Below, piece by piece: positions 44,421-53,022 of a DNA stretch of 64,000 nt. The translations under genes and the position numbers were made by a program. The stretch spans positions 1 through 64,000 of the forward strand of contig NZ_JACIHE010000009.1 of the NCBI RefSeq assembly GCF_014198245.1, read 5' to 3'. The first letter of the stretch is position 1. Every line of letters begins with the position of its first letter. The notes under the pieces are model-generated. The model was not told where the DNA came from and did not search any database. It saw nothing but the letters and a program-made list of their open reading frames with translations. The DNA comes from Bradyrhizobium sp. cir1. GTDB lineage: Bacteria > Pseudomonadota > Alphaproteobacteria > Rhizobiales > Xanthobacteraceae.

Positions 44421-45596
44421 CTAGTGCGTCAATTCCTTCATCGCACCCTCGAGCCCTTCGATCGTGATCGGGTACATGCGGTTCGCAAAAATGCGTTTGA
44501 TGATGGTGGTGGATTCCGAATAGTCCCAGTGCTTCTGAGCGACCGGATTGAGCCACACCGCGTGCGGATAGGTGCGGATGATGCGGTCGAGCCAGACCGA
44601 GCCGGGCTCCTCGTTGACGTGCTCGACCGAGCCGCCGGGCACCATGATCTCGTAAGGCGACATCGAGGCGTCGCCGACGAACACGACCTTGTAGTCGTGC
44701 GGGTATTTGTGCAGCACGTCCCAGGTCGGCGTGCGGTCGGTGAAGCGGCGCTTGTTCTGCTTCCACACGCCTTCATAGAGGCAGTTGTGGAAGTAGAAAT
44801 ACTCCATGTGCTTGAACTCGCTCTTCGCCGCCGAGAACAGCTCCTCGACCTGCTCGATATGCGCATCCATCGAGCCGCCGATGTCGAAGAACACCAGCAG
44901 CTTCACCGCGTTGCGCCGCTCGGGGCGCATGTGCACGTCGAGATAGCCGTGATTGGCGGTCTCGCGAATGGTGGTGTCGAGATCGAGCTCGTCGGGCGCG
45001 CCGGTGCGGGCGAACTTGCGCAGGCGCCGCAGCGCCACCTTGATGTTGCGGATGCCGAGCTCGACATTGCCGTCGAGATCCTTGAACTCGCGCTTGTCCC
45101 ACACCTTCACGGCGCGGTTGTTGCGGTTCTTCTCCTGGCCGATGCGCACGCCCTCGGGATTGTAGCCGTGGGCGCCGAACGGCGAGGTGCCGGCGGTGCC
45201 GATCCACTTCGAGCCGCCCTGGTGGCGGCCCTTCTGCTCCTCGAGGCGCTTCTTCAAGGTCTCCATGAGCTTGTCCCAGCCCATGGCCTCGATCTGCTTC
45301 TTCTCTTCTTCCGTCAGGTACTTTTCGGCGAGCTTCTTCAGCCACTCCTCGGGGATCTCCGCCTTCTCCATGGCATCGAGCAGGCTCTCCAGCCCCTTGA
45401 ACACCGTGCCGAAGACGCGGTCGAACTTGTCGAGGTTGCGCTCGTCCTTCACCAGGGAAGCGCGCGACAGGTAGTAGAAATTCTCGACCGTATAGTCCGC
45501 AAGGTCAGCGTCGAGCGCCTCCATCAGCGTGAGGTATTCGCGCAGCGTCACGGGGACCTGCGCGTCGCGCAGAGAGGTGAAGAATTGCAGGAACAT
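44421..45596 (-). CDS. VWA domain protein (CoxE-like)
   Basis: The 391-residue cytoplasmic protein belongs to the VWA family that works with MoxR ATPases. The N-terminal half is helical (FFTSLRDAQVPVTLREYLTL, and the conserved EEWLKKLAEKYLTEEEKKQI). The VWA domain follows from about residue 230. The metal-site motif reads DIGGSMD (residues 238-244) instead of the standard DxSxS, followed by TPTWDVLHKYPHDYKVVFVG DASMSPYE and HAVWLNPV. The MoxR gene lies on the opposite strand 475 bp away, so the pair is divergent rather than in one operon. It probably assists assembly or metal insertion of an unidentified complex. Confidence 0.88.
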   Translation of the reverse strand: MFLQFFTSLRDAQVPVTLREYLTLMEALDADLADYTVENFYYLSRASLVKDERNLDKFDRVFGTVFKGLESLLDAMEKAEIPEEWLKKLAEKYLTEEEKKQIEAMGWDKLMETLKKRLEEQKGRHQGGSKWIGTAGTSPFGAHGYNPEGVRIGQEKNRNNRAVKVWDKREFKDLDGNVELGIRNIKVALRRLRKFARTGAPDELDLDTTIRETANHGYLDVHMRPERRNAVKLLVFFDIGGSMDAHIEQVEELFSAAKSEFKHMEYFYFHNCLYEGVWKQNKRRFTDRTPTWDVLHKYPHDYKVVFVGDASMSPYEIMVPGGSVEHVNEEPGSVWLDRIIRTYPHAVWLNPVAQKHWDYSESTTIIKRIFANRMYPITIEGLEGAMKELTH

Positions 45597-45719
45597 GGGT
45601 GACAGATTGCCCGTCAGGTGGCGAACGTCAAGGGGCGGAGACGATCGCTCTGCGCTGGACCGGGAGGGTTTTTGCTCTAGAATTGACCGCCTCAAGGGGT
45701 TGTTTTGGGGACGTTTGCA

Positions 45720-45965
45720 ATGGGAATTCTCGCAGCGCTCATCATCGGCGCGATCGCAGGCTGGCTCGCGGGCAAGATTGTCCACGGGGCGGGATTTGGG
45801 CTGGTCGGCAACATCGTGGTCGGCATCATCGGCGCGCTGGTGGCGAGCTGGGTGCTGCCACAGCTGCATATCGGGCTTGCCACCGGCACGTTAGGTGCCA
45901 TCGTCGACGCCACCATCGGCGCGGTGATTGTGCTGGTCATCCTTTCGCTGATAAAACGGGTCTGA
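45720..45965 (+). CDS. GlsB/YeaQ/YmgE family membrane protein
   Basis: The 81-residue inner-membrane protein has three hydrophobic segments (MGILAALIIGAIAGWLAGKI, GNIVVGIIGALVASWVL, and ATIGAVIVLVILSLIKRV) and the family pattern GxxAGWLAGKIVxGxGFGLVGNIVVGIIGA. Members are stress-linked transglycosylase-associated proteins without known biochemical activity. Gly pattern and length are standard. ATG 45720 has GGGGAC upstream. It is upstream of, and on the same strand as, the MoxR gene. Confidence 0.9.
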   Translation: MGILAALIIGAIAGWLAGKIVHGAGFGLVGNIVVGIIGALVASWVLPQLHIGLATGTLGAIVDATIGAVIVLVILSLIKRV

Positions 45966-46071
45966 AAGCCTGACCGAACCAGGAACGGCCGCCGCGAGCG
46001 GCCGTTCGCTTGTCGTGACCGAGGCCATGATACTGGCAATGCCTCGCGACGACGACCAACAAGGACGCGCA

Positions 46072-46914
46072 ATGAAATTTACCGGCACCAAGGACTATGT
46101 TGCGACCGACGATCTCAAGGTTGCCGTCAACGCCTCGATCGTGCTCGAGCGCCCGCTCCTGGTGAAGGGCGAGCCCGGCACCGGCAAGACGGTGCTGGCC
46201 GAGGAAGTGGCCAAGGCGTTGAACGCACCGCTTCTGACCTGGCACATCAAGTCCACCACCAAGGCGCAGCAGGGCCTCTACGAATACGACGCGGTGTCGC
46301 GCCTGCGCGACAGCCAGCTCGGCGATGCCAGGGTGTCGGACATCAAGAACTACATCAAGCGCGGCAAGCTGTGGGAAGCCTTCACCGCCGAGCAGCGCCC
46401 GGTGCTGCTGATCGACGAGATCGACAAGGCCGACATCGAATTCCCCAACGATTTGCTGCTCGAGCTCGACCGCATGGAATTCCATGTCTACGAGACCGGC
46501 GAGACGATCAAGGCCCAGCAGCGCCCGATCATGATGATCACCTCCAACAACGAGAAGGAGCTGCCGGACGCTTTTCTCCGCCGCTGCTTCTTCCACTATA
46601 TCAAGTTCCCCGACGCCGACACGATGGGCCGCATCGTCGACGTCCACTTCCCCGGCATCAAGAAGCGCCTGGTCGAGGAGGCACTGCGCATCTTCTTCGA
46701 GGTGCGCGAGGTCCCGGGGCTGAAGAAGAAGCCGTCCACCTCGGAGCTTTTGGACTGGCTCAAGCTGCTGCTCAACGAGGACATGAGCGTCGAGCAACTG
46801 CGGGAACGCGACCCGCGCAAACTGATCCCGCCGCTGCACGGCGCGCTGCTGAAGAACGAGCAGGACGTGCATCTGTTCGAGCGGCTGGCGTTTTTGAGCC
46901 GAAGGGAAGTGTAA
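46072..46914 (+). CDS. MoxR family AAA+ ATPase
   Basis: This chaperone-like ATPase works with VWA proteins to mature or activate complexes. The 280-residue product has Walker A GEPGTGKT (residues 33-40), Walker B VLLIDEIDKAD, sensor 1 MITSNNEKELPDAFLRRC and the sensor 2 region. The MoxR-type insertion is recognisable in HIKSTTKAQQGLYEYDAVSR. ATG 46072 starts MKFTGTKDYVATDD. The divergent VWA gene at 44421 is the expected partner. No target operon (for example CO dehydrogenase or methanol dehydrogenase) is present in the window. Confidence 0.92.
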   Translation: MKFTGTKDYVATDDLKVAVNASIVLERPLLVKGEPGTGKTVLAEEVAKALNAPLLTWHIKSTTKAQQGLYEYDAVSRLRDSQLGDARVSDIKNYIKRGKLWEAFTAEQRPVLLIDEIDKADIEFPNDLLLELDRMEFHVYETGETIKAQQRPIMMITSNNEKELPDAFLRRCFFHYIKFPDADTMGRIVDVHFPGIKKRLVEEALRIFFEVREVPGLKKKPSTSELLDWLKLLLNEDMSVEQLRERDPRKLIPPLHGALLKNEQDVHLFERLAFLSRREV

Positions 46915-46958
46915 GCGCGAGTTCGCCTGTGATAGCTCGGCTGCATCCCCACCACCGG

Positions 46959-47062
46959 TGTCATGCCCCGGCTTGACCGGGGCATCCAGTACGCCGCAGC
47001 TTCTCGGCTCAATCACAACCGCCTCTGGAATACTGGATCGCCCGCCTTCGCGGGCGATGACA
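46959..47062. repeat. Palindromic repeat, family B
   Basis: Ends TGTCATGCCCCGGCTTGACC and GCCTTCGCGGGCGATGACAG, inner arms GGGGCATCCAGTACGCC and GGAATACTGGATCGCC. It starts 45 bases after the MoxR stop. Confidence 0.88.
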
Positions 47063-47079
47063 GCGAGTGCGTAGCCGCA

Positions 47080-47725
47080 GACGCACCTTCGCAATCTCGC
47101 GGCTCATCTCGCCCGAGCTTTGCTTCATTCCGTCGCCCCAAGAAAGAGGGCGCAGGGAAGGCCGGGTGCCAGCGGCACCCGCGGTCTGCTGTGCGCGTGT
47201 AGCGCAGAGAAACCGCACAACAGCATACAGGTGAAGCCCAACACACGGCCTTCCCTGCGCGATGGTCGGACAGCTTATGCCGTGCTCTCCCGGGAGCCGA
47301 ATTCCCTCTGGCCTCCCTCGCCCCGCGAATTGACGATGCCGTCTACCCGGTTGGGCTCGCGCGCATCTTCGCGAAAGGCTTGACCGTAGCAACGACGGCC
47401 AGGACCACACGGTTTTGCCGTACGCAGCTCATCCGGCTTCGCCAAGAGGCTTCGCCGGACTTCAGCGCCGCTCGTCCGCACGAAGCCTCGGGCTCACAGG
47501 GACTACCCGCCCTGCCCGCGCCTCTCGCGCACGACGCTGCCGCGTCCACCGCAACCCGGCCCGCGTTTCGAACGACTCGCGAACCGCCCCTCTTCGTCGG
47601 GCCGGGCTGTTTCGACTTATGCAGCAATTCCGAATTTCGGTAAAGTGGAATATTTTCGCGGGAGGGGGTTGACGGGGTACGAGGTGTTTTGCCCGACGGG
47701 ATAGACGGGCAACACTTCATGAGCC
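47080..47725. other. Structured noncoding element, about 600 bp
   Basis: No credible gene lies between 46915 and 47841. A 15-bp perfect stem, GCGCAGGGAAGGCCG (47150-47164) with CGGCCTTCCCTGCGC (47246-47260), encloses three nested helices: GGGTGCC/GGCACCC (47164-47180), GCGGT/ACCGC (47181-47216) and TGCGC/GCGCA (47192-47206). Downstream are TCCGGC/GCCGGA arms around 47430-47460 and a final hairpin TGTTTTGCCCG / CGGGCAACA at about 47682-47713. From memory, similar stretches recur in Bradyrhizobiaceae genomes and are often mis-called as proteins. It may be an RNA gene or a non-autonomous mobile element; the strand is not determined. Short open frames in it lack ribosome-binding sites and family resemblance. 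Confidence 0.55.
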
Positions 47726-47744
47726 GCTCGCTAAGGCAGAGCTT

Positions 47745-47830
47745 GTAGGATTGGTAGAGCGCAGCGAAACCCATCTTGCTTCAGCGAGCGCTGCACGATG
47801 ATGGGTTTCGCTGCGCTCTACCTATCCTGC
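47745..47830. repeat. REP palindrome, family E, left flank of RAYT-2
   Basis: Left arm GTAGGATTGGTAGAGCGCAG then CGAAACCCATC; right arm GATGGGTTTCGCTGCGCTCT then ACCTATCCTGC. It ends 11 bp from the transposase stop codon. Near-identical to 48426-48511. Confidence 0.93.
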
Positions 47831-47841
47831 GGACTATCGCG

Positions 47842-48384
47842 TCAACTCCGTTCTCCAAAGTCACCACCGCTCTCAAACTTTGAGAGATCACCAGCCCAAT
47901 CTACCGGATAAACGCCAAGCTCCACATGACGATGGAACGACGACGGAGCCCAATCGAGCACTCGTTTGACGAGGCCGTGCTTCACGGGATTGATGTGCAC
48001 ATAGTCGATATGTCGGGCATAATCGTCCGCATCCCGAATCGTGTGCTCCCAATAACGGCGCTGCCAGATGCCGCGCTCCCCTCTGGCGGCGCGGCTAGGT
48101 GAAACCATCTCGTCAGGTGCAAGGTTGCGGGAGAAGGCCGATTTGATCTGCCGCCAGCGTGTCGCGAAATCGGCATCGCCATCCGGCATCGTCCAGACCG
48201 TGTGAAGATGCTCCGGCAGCACCACGATCGCGTCGATCGTGAAAGGATGCCGCTTGCGTGTTTCGCGAAATGCTGCGCGCAAGGGGTCGATATGCGCCGT
48301 CAGCAACGACAGGCTTCGGTCCGCCAGATTGACGGTAAAGAAGAAACTTCCACCTGGAATGAAGTTGCGGCGATAGGAGGTCAT
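47842..48384 (-). CDS. REP-associated tyrosine transposase (RAYT-2)
   Basis: Second Y1/HUH transposase of the RAYT group, 180 residues, clearly homologous to RAYT-1 (same MxxYRRNFxPGG start). HUH His59 and His61 in LPEHLHTVW; candidate catalytic Tyr128 in ARHIDYVHINPVKHGLV; conserved KSAFSRNL and IWQRRYWEHTIRDADD. Intact. It is flanked on both sides by full family E palindromes rather than the family D used by RAYT-1, so the two transposases appear to have diverged in REP specificity. No fused or partner gene is present. Confidence 0.93.
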   Translation of the reverse strand: MTSYRRNFIPGGSFFFTVNLADRSLSLLTAHIDPLRAAFRETRKRHPFTIDAIVVLPEHLHTVWTMPDGDADFATRWRQIKSAFSRNLAPDEMVSPSRAARGERGIWQRRYWEHTIRDADDYARHIDYVHINPVKHGLVKRVLDWAPSSFHRHVELGVYPVDWAGDLSKFESGGDFGERS

Positions 48385-48425
48385 GCCGCATCATAACACA
48401 ACCCTGGATAGAATTTATAGTTCTT

Positions 48426-48511
48426 GTAGGATGGGTAGAGCGCAGCGAAACCCATCTTGGTTCAGCGAGCGCTGCACGATGATGGGTTTCGCTTCGCTCT
48501 ACCCATCCTAC
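48426..48511. repeat. REP palindrome, family E, right flank of RAYT-2
   Basis: Left arm GTAGGATGGGTAGAGCGCAG then CGAAACCCATC; right arm GATGGGTTTCGCTTCGCTCT then ACCCATCCTAC. It lies 41 bp upstream of the transposase start and 10 bp beyond the GMC stop codon. Confidence 0.95.
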
Positions 48512-48521
48512 GAAGTTCACC

Positions 48522-50168
48522 TCACGCCACCGCGGCATCCGGAATGCGCGCGGCTTCCATCGGCTGCTTGCCGCGGATGAGATCCGAGGCGCGGTCGGCG
48601 ATCATCATCGTTGACGCATTCAAATTCGCCGAGATCATGCGCGGCATGACCGAGGCGTCGATGACGCGGAGGCCTTCGAGGCCGTGGACGCGGAGCTGGT
48701 CGTCGACCACCGCCCAGGTGCTATCGGCGGGGCCCATGCGGCAGGTGCAGCCGGGATGGAAGGTGGTGGTGCCGCGCTCGGTGGCGGCGTGCAAAAATTC
48801 GTCGTCGGTGTTGACGTTGGGGCCGGGGAAATCCTCGTAGGCGTAATAGGGCGACAGCGGCGCACTCTTCAGAAGCCGCCGCGCGAGCTTCATGCCGCCG
48901 ACGATGACGCGGCGGTCGAGCTCGGCGTCGAGATAGTTGGTCTGGATGATCGGCGGCGCGAACGGATCGCTCGAGCGGATGCGGACATAGCCGCGGCTCT
49001 CGGGCCGCTGCTGCCAGGAGGCGACGGTCATGCCGGGCTCGTCCTCGAGCTGGCCCTGCACGCCTTCCTTGTAGGAGGCCGGCGTGAAGGTGAGCTGCAG
49101 ATCGGAGCTCTCCGCGCTCTCGCCGGAGTGCCAGAAGCAATAGACCATGGTCGGCGACAGCGACAGCAGGCCTTTGCGTGCGGTGGCCCATTTCAAGGCC
49201 TCGACCCAGAGATGCCAGCCGCGGCGGAGCTCGTTGATGGTCTTGATGTCTTTGACGCGCGCCACCGTGCGCGGGGCGTAATGGTCCTGAAGGCCCTCGC
49301 CGACTGGCAGCGCGTGGCGCACCGCAATGCCGTGCTGCTGCAACAGATCGGGCGAACCGATGCCGGAGAGCTGCAACAGCTGCGGCGAGTTATAGGTGCC
49401 GCCGGAGAGGATCACCTCCTTGTTGGCGCGCACTTCGACAGGCTGGCCGCCGCGGCCGCCCTTGGTGTAGCGCACGCCAACCGCGCGCTTGCCCTCGAAG
49501 ATGATCTCGGTCGCGTGCGCATGCGTGTGCACATGCACGTTCGGCCGCTTCATCGCGGGCTTGAGGAACGCGGTCGAGCCGGAGACGCGCAGGCCCTTGT
49601 CGATGGTGCGCTGGCAGTAGGAGACGCCTTCCTGGGTCTTGCCGTTGTAATCGGGATTGCGAGGAATGCCGAGCGAGACCGCGCCTTCCATGAAGGCCTC
49701 GCAGAGCGGATCGCGCCAGTCCATCGTCGTGACGATGAGCTTGCCGTCGCGGCCGCGATAGGTGTCCTCGCCCTCGCCGACCCGCTTCTCCAGCCGCCGG
49801 AAGTACGGCAGCACGTCGGCATAGCCCCAGCCGCGATTGCCCATCTGCGCCCAGGTGTCGAAGTCCATGCGCTGGCCGCGGTTGTAGATGTGGCCGTTGA
49901 TCGAGGACGAGCCGCCGAGTGTCTTGCCGCGCGGCGCGTAGATGCTGCGGCCGCCGGTGTAAGGGCCGGGCTCCTGCTGGTAGGCCCAGTTGATGCTCTT
50001 CATGTGGAAGGTCTTGATGAACCCCGCCGGCAGATGGATGTACGGGTGCCAGTCGGACGGGCCCGCCTCGAGCACGCAGACGCTGATATCAGGATCTTCA
50101 CTGAGCCGGCTGGCGAGCACGCAACCGGCGGAGCCCGCACCGACGATCACATAATCAAATCTATCCAT
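48522..50168 (-). CDS. GMC family oxidoreductase (choline dehydrogenase-like)
   Basis: This FAD-dependent alcohol dehydrogenase has 548 residues. The N-terminal FAD motif is YVIVGAGSAGCVLASRLSED, followed by CVLEAG, the GMC signature 1 region RGKTLGGSSSINGHIYNRGQ, signature 2 GGTYNSPQLLQLSGIGSPDL, and the C-terminal active-site region FHPGCTCRMGP with the catalytic His and the final NLNASTMMIADRASDLI. The alcohol substrate is unknown; choline itself is not implied because no bet genes are adjacent. ATG 50168 has GAGGGACC directly upstream. It follows the GNAT gene by 16 bp, so they form an operon. Confidence 0.92.
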   Translation of the reverse strand: MDRFDYVIVGAGSAGCVLASRLSEDPDISVCVLEAGPSDWHPYIHLPAGFIKTFHMKSINWAYQQEPGPYTGGRSIYAPRGKTLGGSSSINGHIYNRGQRMDFDTWAQMGNRGWGYADVLPYFRRLEKRVGEGEDTYRGRDGKLIVTTMDWRDPLCEAFMEGAVSLGIPRNPDYNGKTQEGVSYCQRTIDKGLRVSGSTAFLKPAMKRPNVHVHTHAHATEIIFEGKRAVGVRYTKGGRGGQPVEVRANKEVILSGGTYNSPQLLQLSGIGSPDLLQQHGIAVRHALPVGEGLQDHYAPRTVARVKDIKTINELRRGWHLWVEALKWATARKGLLSLSPTMVYCFWHSGESAESSDLQLTFTPASYKEGVQGQLEDEPGMTVASWQQRPESRGYVRIRSSDPFAPPIIQTNYLDAELDRRVIVGGMKLARRLLKSAPLSPYYAYEDFPGPNVNTDDEFLHAATERGTTTFHPGCTCRMGPADSTWAVVDDQLRVHGLEGLRVIDASVMPRMISANLNASTMMIADRASDLIRGKQPMEAARIPDAAVA

Positions 50169-50184
50169 GGTCCCTCGGCCGCCC

Positions 50185-50778
50185 CTAGCGCGGCTTGTCG
50201 TTGAGTTGAAATTCCAGATGCGCCTGCACCGTCGGCCATTCGGCGGCGGTAATGCTGTAGACAACAGTATCGCGCAACGTGCCGTTCGGCGCGATTTGAT
50301 GGCTGCGCAAAATGCCGTCTTGCTTGGCCCCGAGGCGCTCAATGGCGCGGCGGCTCTGGTGGTTGAAGAAATGCGTGCGGAACTCGACCGCGATGCAGTT
50401 CAGCGTCTCGAAGGCGTGCCGGAGCAGGAGCAGCTTGCACTGCGTGTTGAGCGGGCCGCGCTGCGCGCTCTTGCCGTACCAGGTCGAGCCGATCTCGACG
50501 CGGCGATTGGCGGCATCGATGTTCATGTAGGTGGTCATGCCGACGATGTTGCCGCCGGCGTCGAACACGGTGAAGGGCAGCATCGAGCCCGCAGCCTGCA
50601 GGCCGAGGCGGCGGTCGATCTCCTTGCCCATGTTCTCCGGCAGCGGAATCGCGGTGTACCAGAGTTTTGACAGCTCGCCGTCCTTGACGGCCTCGACCAA
50701 CCCCTCGCGATGCTGATGCGACAGCGGCTCGAGACGGGCGTGCTGTCCACGCAGGGTGATGGGATCAGGCCAGGGCAT
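50185..50778 (-). CDS. GNAT family N-acetyltransferase (RimJ/RimL type)
   Basis: The 197-residue cytoplasmic acetyl-CoA-dependent transferase has the fold order of the RimJ-like branch: LRGQHARLEPLSHQHREGLV, TVFDAGGNIVGMTTYMNIDA, RRVEIGSTWYGKSAQRGPLN, CKLLLLRHAFETLNCIAVEF and NHQSRRAIERLGAKQDGIL. The acetyl-CoA pyrophosphate loop is reduced, as is usual in this branch. The target amine is unknown. It is the first gene of the GNAT-GMC pair. ATG 50778 is preceded by a weak ribosome-binding site (GGAGTGAGAT). Confidence 0.88.
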   Translation of the reverse strand: MPWPDPITLRGQHARLEPLSHQHREGLVEAVKDGELSKLWYTAIPLPENMGKEIDRRLGLQAAGSMLPFTVFDAGGNIVGMTTYMNIDAANRRVEIGSTWYGKSAQRGPLNTQCKLLLLRHAFETLNCIAVEFRTHFFNHQSRRAIERLGAKQDGILRSHQIAPNGTLRDTVVYSITAAEWPTVQAHLEFQLNDKPR

Positions 50779-50800
50779 ATCTCACTCCATAATGACTGCC

Positions 50801-50908
50801 GTCGTTCCGGGGCGCGACGAAGTTGCGAGCCCGGAATCCATTCAACCACAAACTCTGAGGCCCGATGGATTCCGGGCCTGCGTGCTGGCGCACGCATCCC
50901 GGAATGAC
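50801..50908. repeat. Palindromic repeat, family A
   Basis: Ends GTCGTTCCGGGGCGCGAC and GCACGCATCCCGGAATGAC, inner arms CCCGGAATCCATTC and GATGGATTCCGGGCC. Separates the GNAT start from the SMP-30 stop. Confidence 0.85.
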
Positions 50909-50933
50909 GACGGATGTAACGGCACAGATACAT

Positions 50934-51872
50934 TCACTTGTTCAAAAAGTTCAACGGCAAACCGCCGCGCGGCCAGTCCATGGCAATCAGCTCGCCCTTG
51001 CCCGACAGCGTAATGTAGGCGGTCTTCAGCTCGGGGCCGCCGAAGGCGATGTTGGTGGTGACGCGGTCGCCGGTCGGGACCTGCTCGACCAGGGTGCCAT
51101 CGGGCGCGATCACCGAGATGCAGCCGGAGACGAGGGTGGCGACGCAGACATTGCCATTCGCCTCCACCGCGAGCGAGTCGAACATCTGGTAGCCGCCGAG
51201 GCCGCAGATCGGCTTGCCGCGCTCGCCGCGATAGATCGCGTCGCGCGGCTTCAGCGTGCCGGGCGCGGAGAGCTCATAGGCCCAGAGGCGGCCGGTCGGC
51301 GTCTCCGCGATGTAGACGGTGCTCTCGTCCGGCGACAGCCCGATGCCGTTGGCCGGCAGCACGCCGTGTACGATTTCGACGAGCTCGGTCATGCCGGGCT
51401 TGAGGTAGTACATGCCGCCGACGTCCATCTCGCGCGCGCGGCGCTTGCCGAGATCGGAGAACCAGAGGCCGCCCTGCCTGTCGAACACGAGATCATTCGG
51501 CCCGCGCAGATCGTGCTCGCCGCATTTCGTGACGACGGTCTCGACCTTGCCGGATTGCAGGTCGATGCGCTGGATCGAGCCGCCGAGATAATCGTCCGGC
51601 TGCGGGCCGGGCATGATCATGTTGCGGGTCGGGATCCAGGAGAAGCCGCCATTGTTGCAGATGTAGATCTTGCCGTCGGGCCCGAGCGCGGCGCCATTCG
51701 GGCCACCCGGAATTTTCGCGACGATCTCCTTGCGGCCGTCAGGGTGGACGCGGGTCAGACGCTGGCCGCGGATCTCCACCAGCACCACCGAACCATCCGG
51801 CATCACGACCGGCCCTTCGGGAAATTCAAGGTCGGTGGCGAGAACGCGGACGTTGGGCGTGGCAGTGGACAT
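50934..51872 (-). CDS. SMP-30/gluconolactonase family protein
   Basis: The 312-residue six-bladed propeller lactonase has the family segments TDLEFPEGPVVMPDGSVVLV (metal Glu), GGPNGAALGPDGKIYICNNG, CGEHDLRGPNDLVFDRQGGL (metal Asn) and PANGIGLSPDESTVYIAETP (metal Asn/Asp). It would hydrolyse sugar or aromatic lactones; the specific substrate is unknown. GGGAGGGTCCCC precedes the ATG at 51872. It is separated from the GMC pair by a palindrome, so coregulation is uncertain. Confidence 0.9.
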   Translation of the reverse strand: MSTATPNVRVLATDLEFPEGPVVMPDGSVVLVEIRGQRLTRVHPDGRKEIVAKIPGGPNGAALGPDGKIYICNNGGFSWIPTRNMIMPGPQPDDYLGGSIQRIDLQSGKVETVVTKCGEHDLRGPNDLVFDRQGGLWFSDLGKRRAREMDVGGMYYLKPGMTELVEIVHGVLPANGIGLSPDESTVYIAETPTGRLWAYELSAPGTLKPRDAIYRGERGKPICGLGGYQMFDSLAVEANGNVCVATLVSGCISVIAPDGTLVEQVPTGDRVTTNIAFGGPELKTAYITLSGKGELIAMDWPRGGLPLNFLNK

Positions 51873-52049
51873 TGGGGACCCTCCCGGCTGCTTGTTATGG
51901 CTTGCACGGGATGTCCGGCACGGGCCCCACACGCAAGATTTGCCTGCGGTTATGACAAAGTCACCCGGGCTTGCCAAGCAAGCGGGACGGTATGCCAGCC
52001 TTGCGCTGCAAAGCGCGATGAGGGTCATCGCGCCTTGCGTTATTTTTTC

Positions 52050-52096
52050 AGCATGATCTTTTCGGAAAACCGCTTCGCACTTTTCCGGATCATGCT
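52050..52096. repeat. Dispersed hairpin, family K
   Basis: AGCATGATC and GATCATGCT ends with inner arms TTTTCGGAAAACCGC and CACTTTTCCG. It overlaps the stop codon of the AraC-type gene and resembles 14948-14981. It is a common rhizobial element, possibly acting as a terminator. Confidence 0.8.
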
Positions 52097-52928
52097 ACTC
52101 CCGCACTGGCACCCAGATCTCGAAGCCGCCATTGCCAGTGGCCGGATCAAATTTCTCGTCATAGCGCTCGAAATTCGGCGCGTCCGCGGCCTTCAGCCCC
52201 GAGGCGGGCAGCCACTGATTCCAGATCGTATTCACCGTGCGGCGGATCGAGGCGACGTGCTCGGAATGCGTGAACACCGCATAGCGCTGCTCGGGGATGC
52301 GGATGCGACCGAAGCGGCGCGGCAGGTCCGAGAAGTCGGCGACCTCGACGCCGGCGATGTAATCGAAATTGCCGGCATCATCGCCGTTGCAGCAGACGCC
52401 ATAGGCGACGCGACCGACCCGCGCCGGAATATCGGCGACCTCCTGATGGAAGCGGTGCCACAGGCTCGGAATGATGGCGCCATTGTCGCAGGAGATGCGT
52501 TCGGTGGGACCGGCGACGAGGAAGGCCTTCGCGGCTTCGAAACGCGGTGCAGCAAGGTTGTTGGATAGGGTGGAGTCCATGAGGATCGGCTCCTGTAGCT
52601 TGAGTTGGCCGGTGCTGGTCGCGGCCCGCACTGCTTCGGGCGTGGTGCCGAACTGCTCGCGGAACGCGCGGGTGAATGCCTCGTGCGAGCCGTAGTCCGC
52701 CTCCAGCGCGATGCTGAGGATGTCCGGCGCGCCGTTCGCCAGGCCGCGCGCGGCCTCCGTCAGCCGCCGCGCACGCACGTAGCGCATCGCCGGCAGGCCG
52801 GTGGCTGCGGCAAACGCCCGCACCAGGTGGAACCGCGACACGCCTGATACCGCGGCGATCTCGTCGAGCGTCATCGGCTCGGCCAGATGGCTCTCGATGT
52901 ACCAGAGCGCGCGCTGGGCTGGGTTCAT
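52095..52928 (-). CDS. AraC-family regulator with GyrI-like effector domain
   Basis: The 277-residue product has an N-terminal AraC DNA-binding domain with two HTH units (MTLDEIAAVSGVSRFHLVRA and ILSIALEADYGSHEAFTRAF REQFGTTP). The C-terminal GyrI-like/SOUL-type ligand domain spans about residues 130-277 (YGVCCNGDDAGNFDYIAGVE, EQRYAVFTHSEHVASIRRTV, and the final FEIWVPVRE). It belongs to the Rob/SoxS-with-GyrI group, which senses small hydrophobic or cationic ligands. ATG 52928 starts MNPAQRALWYIESHL. The gene is not obviously linked to a target operon. Confidence 0.9.
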   Translation of the reverse strand: MNPAQRALWYIESHLAEPMTLDEIAAVSGVSRFHLVRAFAAATGLPAMRYVRARRLTEAARGLANGAPDILSIALEADYGSHEAFTRAFREQFGTTPEAVRAATSTGQLKLQEPILMDSTLSNNLAAPRFEAAKAFLVAGPTERISCDNGAIIPSLWHRFHQEVADIPARVGRVAYGVCCNGDDAGNFDYIAGVEVADFSDLPRRFGRIRIPEQRYAVFTHSEHVASIRRTVNTIWNQWLPASGLKAADAPNFERYDEKFDPATGNGGFEIWVPVRE

Positions 52929-53022
52929 GAGTTGCGACTCTCGTTCGAGGCAAGGTGATGATGCGCCCCGCCGCGGCAGCCCGCTTGATCGGGATTGCTC
53001 TCGTGCCCTGGGCGCTGCCTTC

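Noticed and set aside
47343..47774. Open frame of 143 codons in the gap after MoxR
   Set aside because: It lies across the structured element and the family E repeat, lacks a ribosome-binding site, and resembles spurious proteins commonly called from this element.
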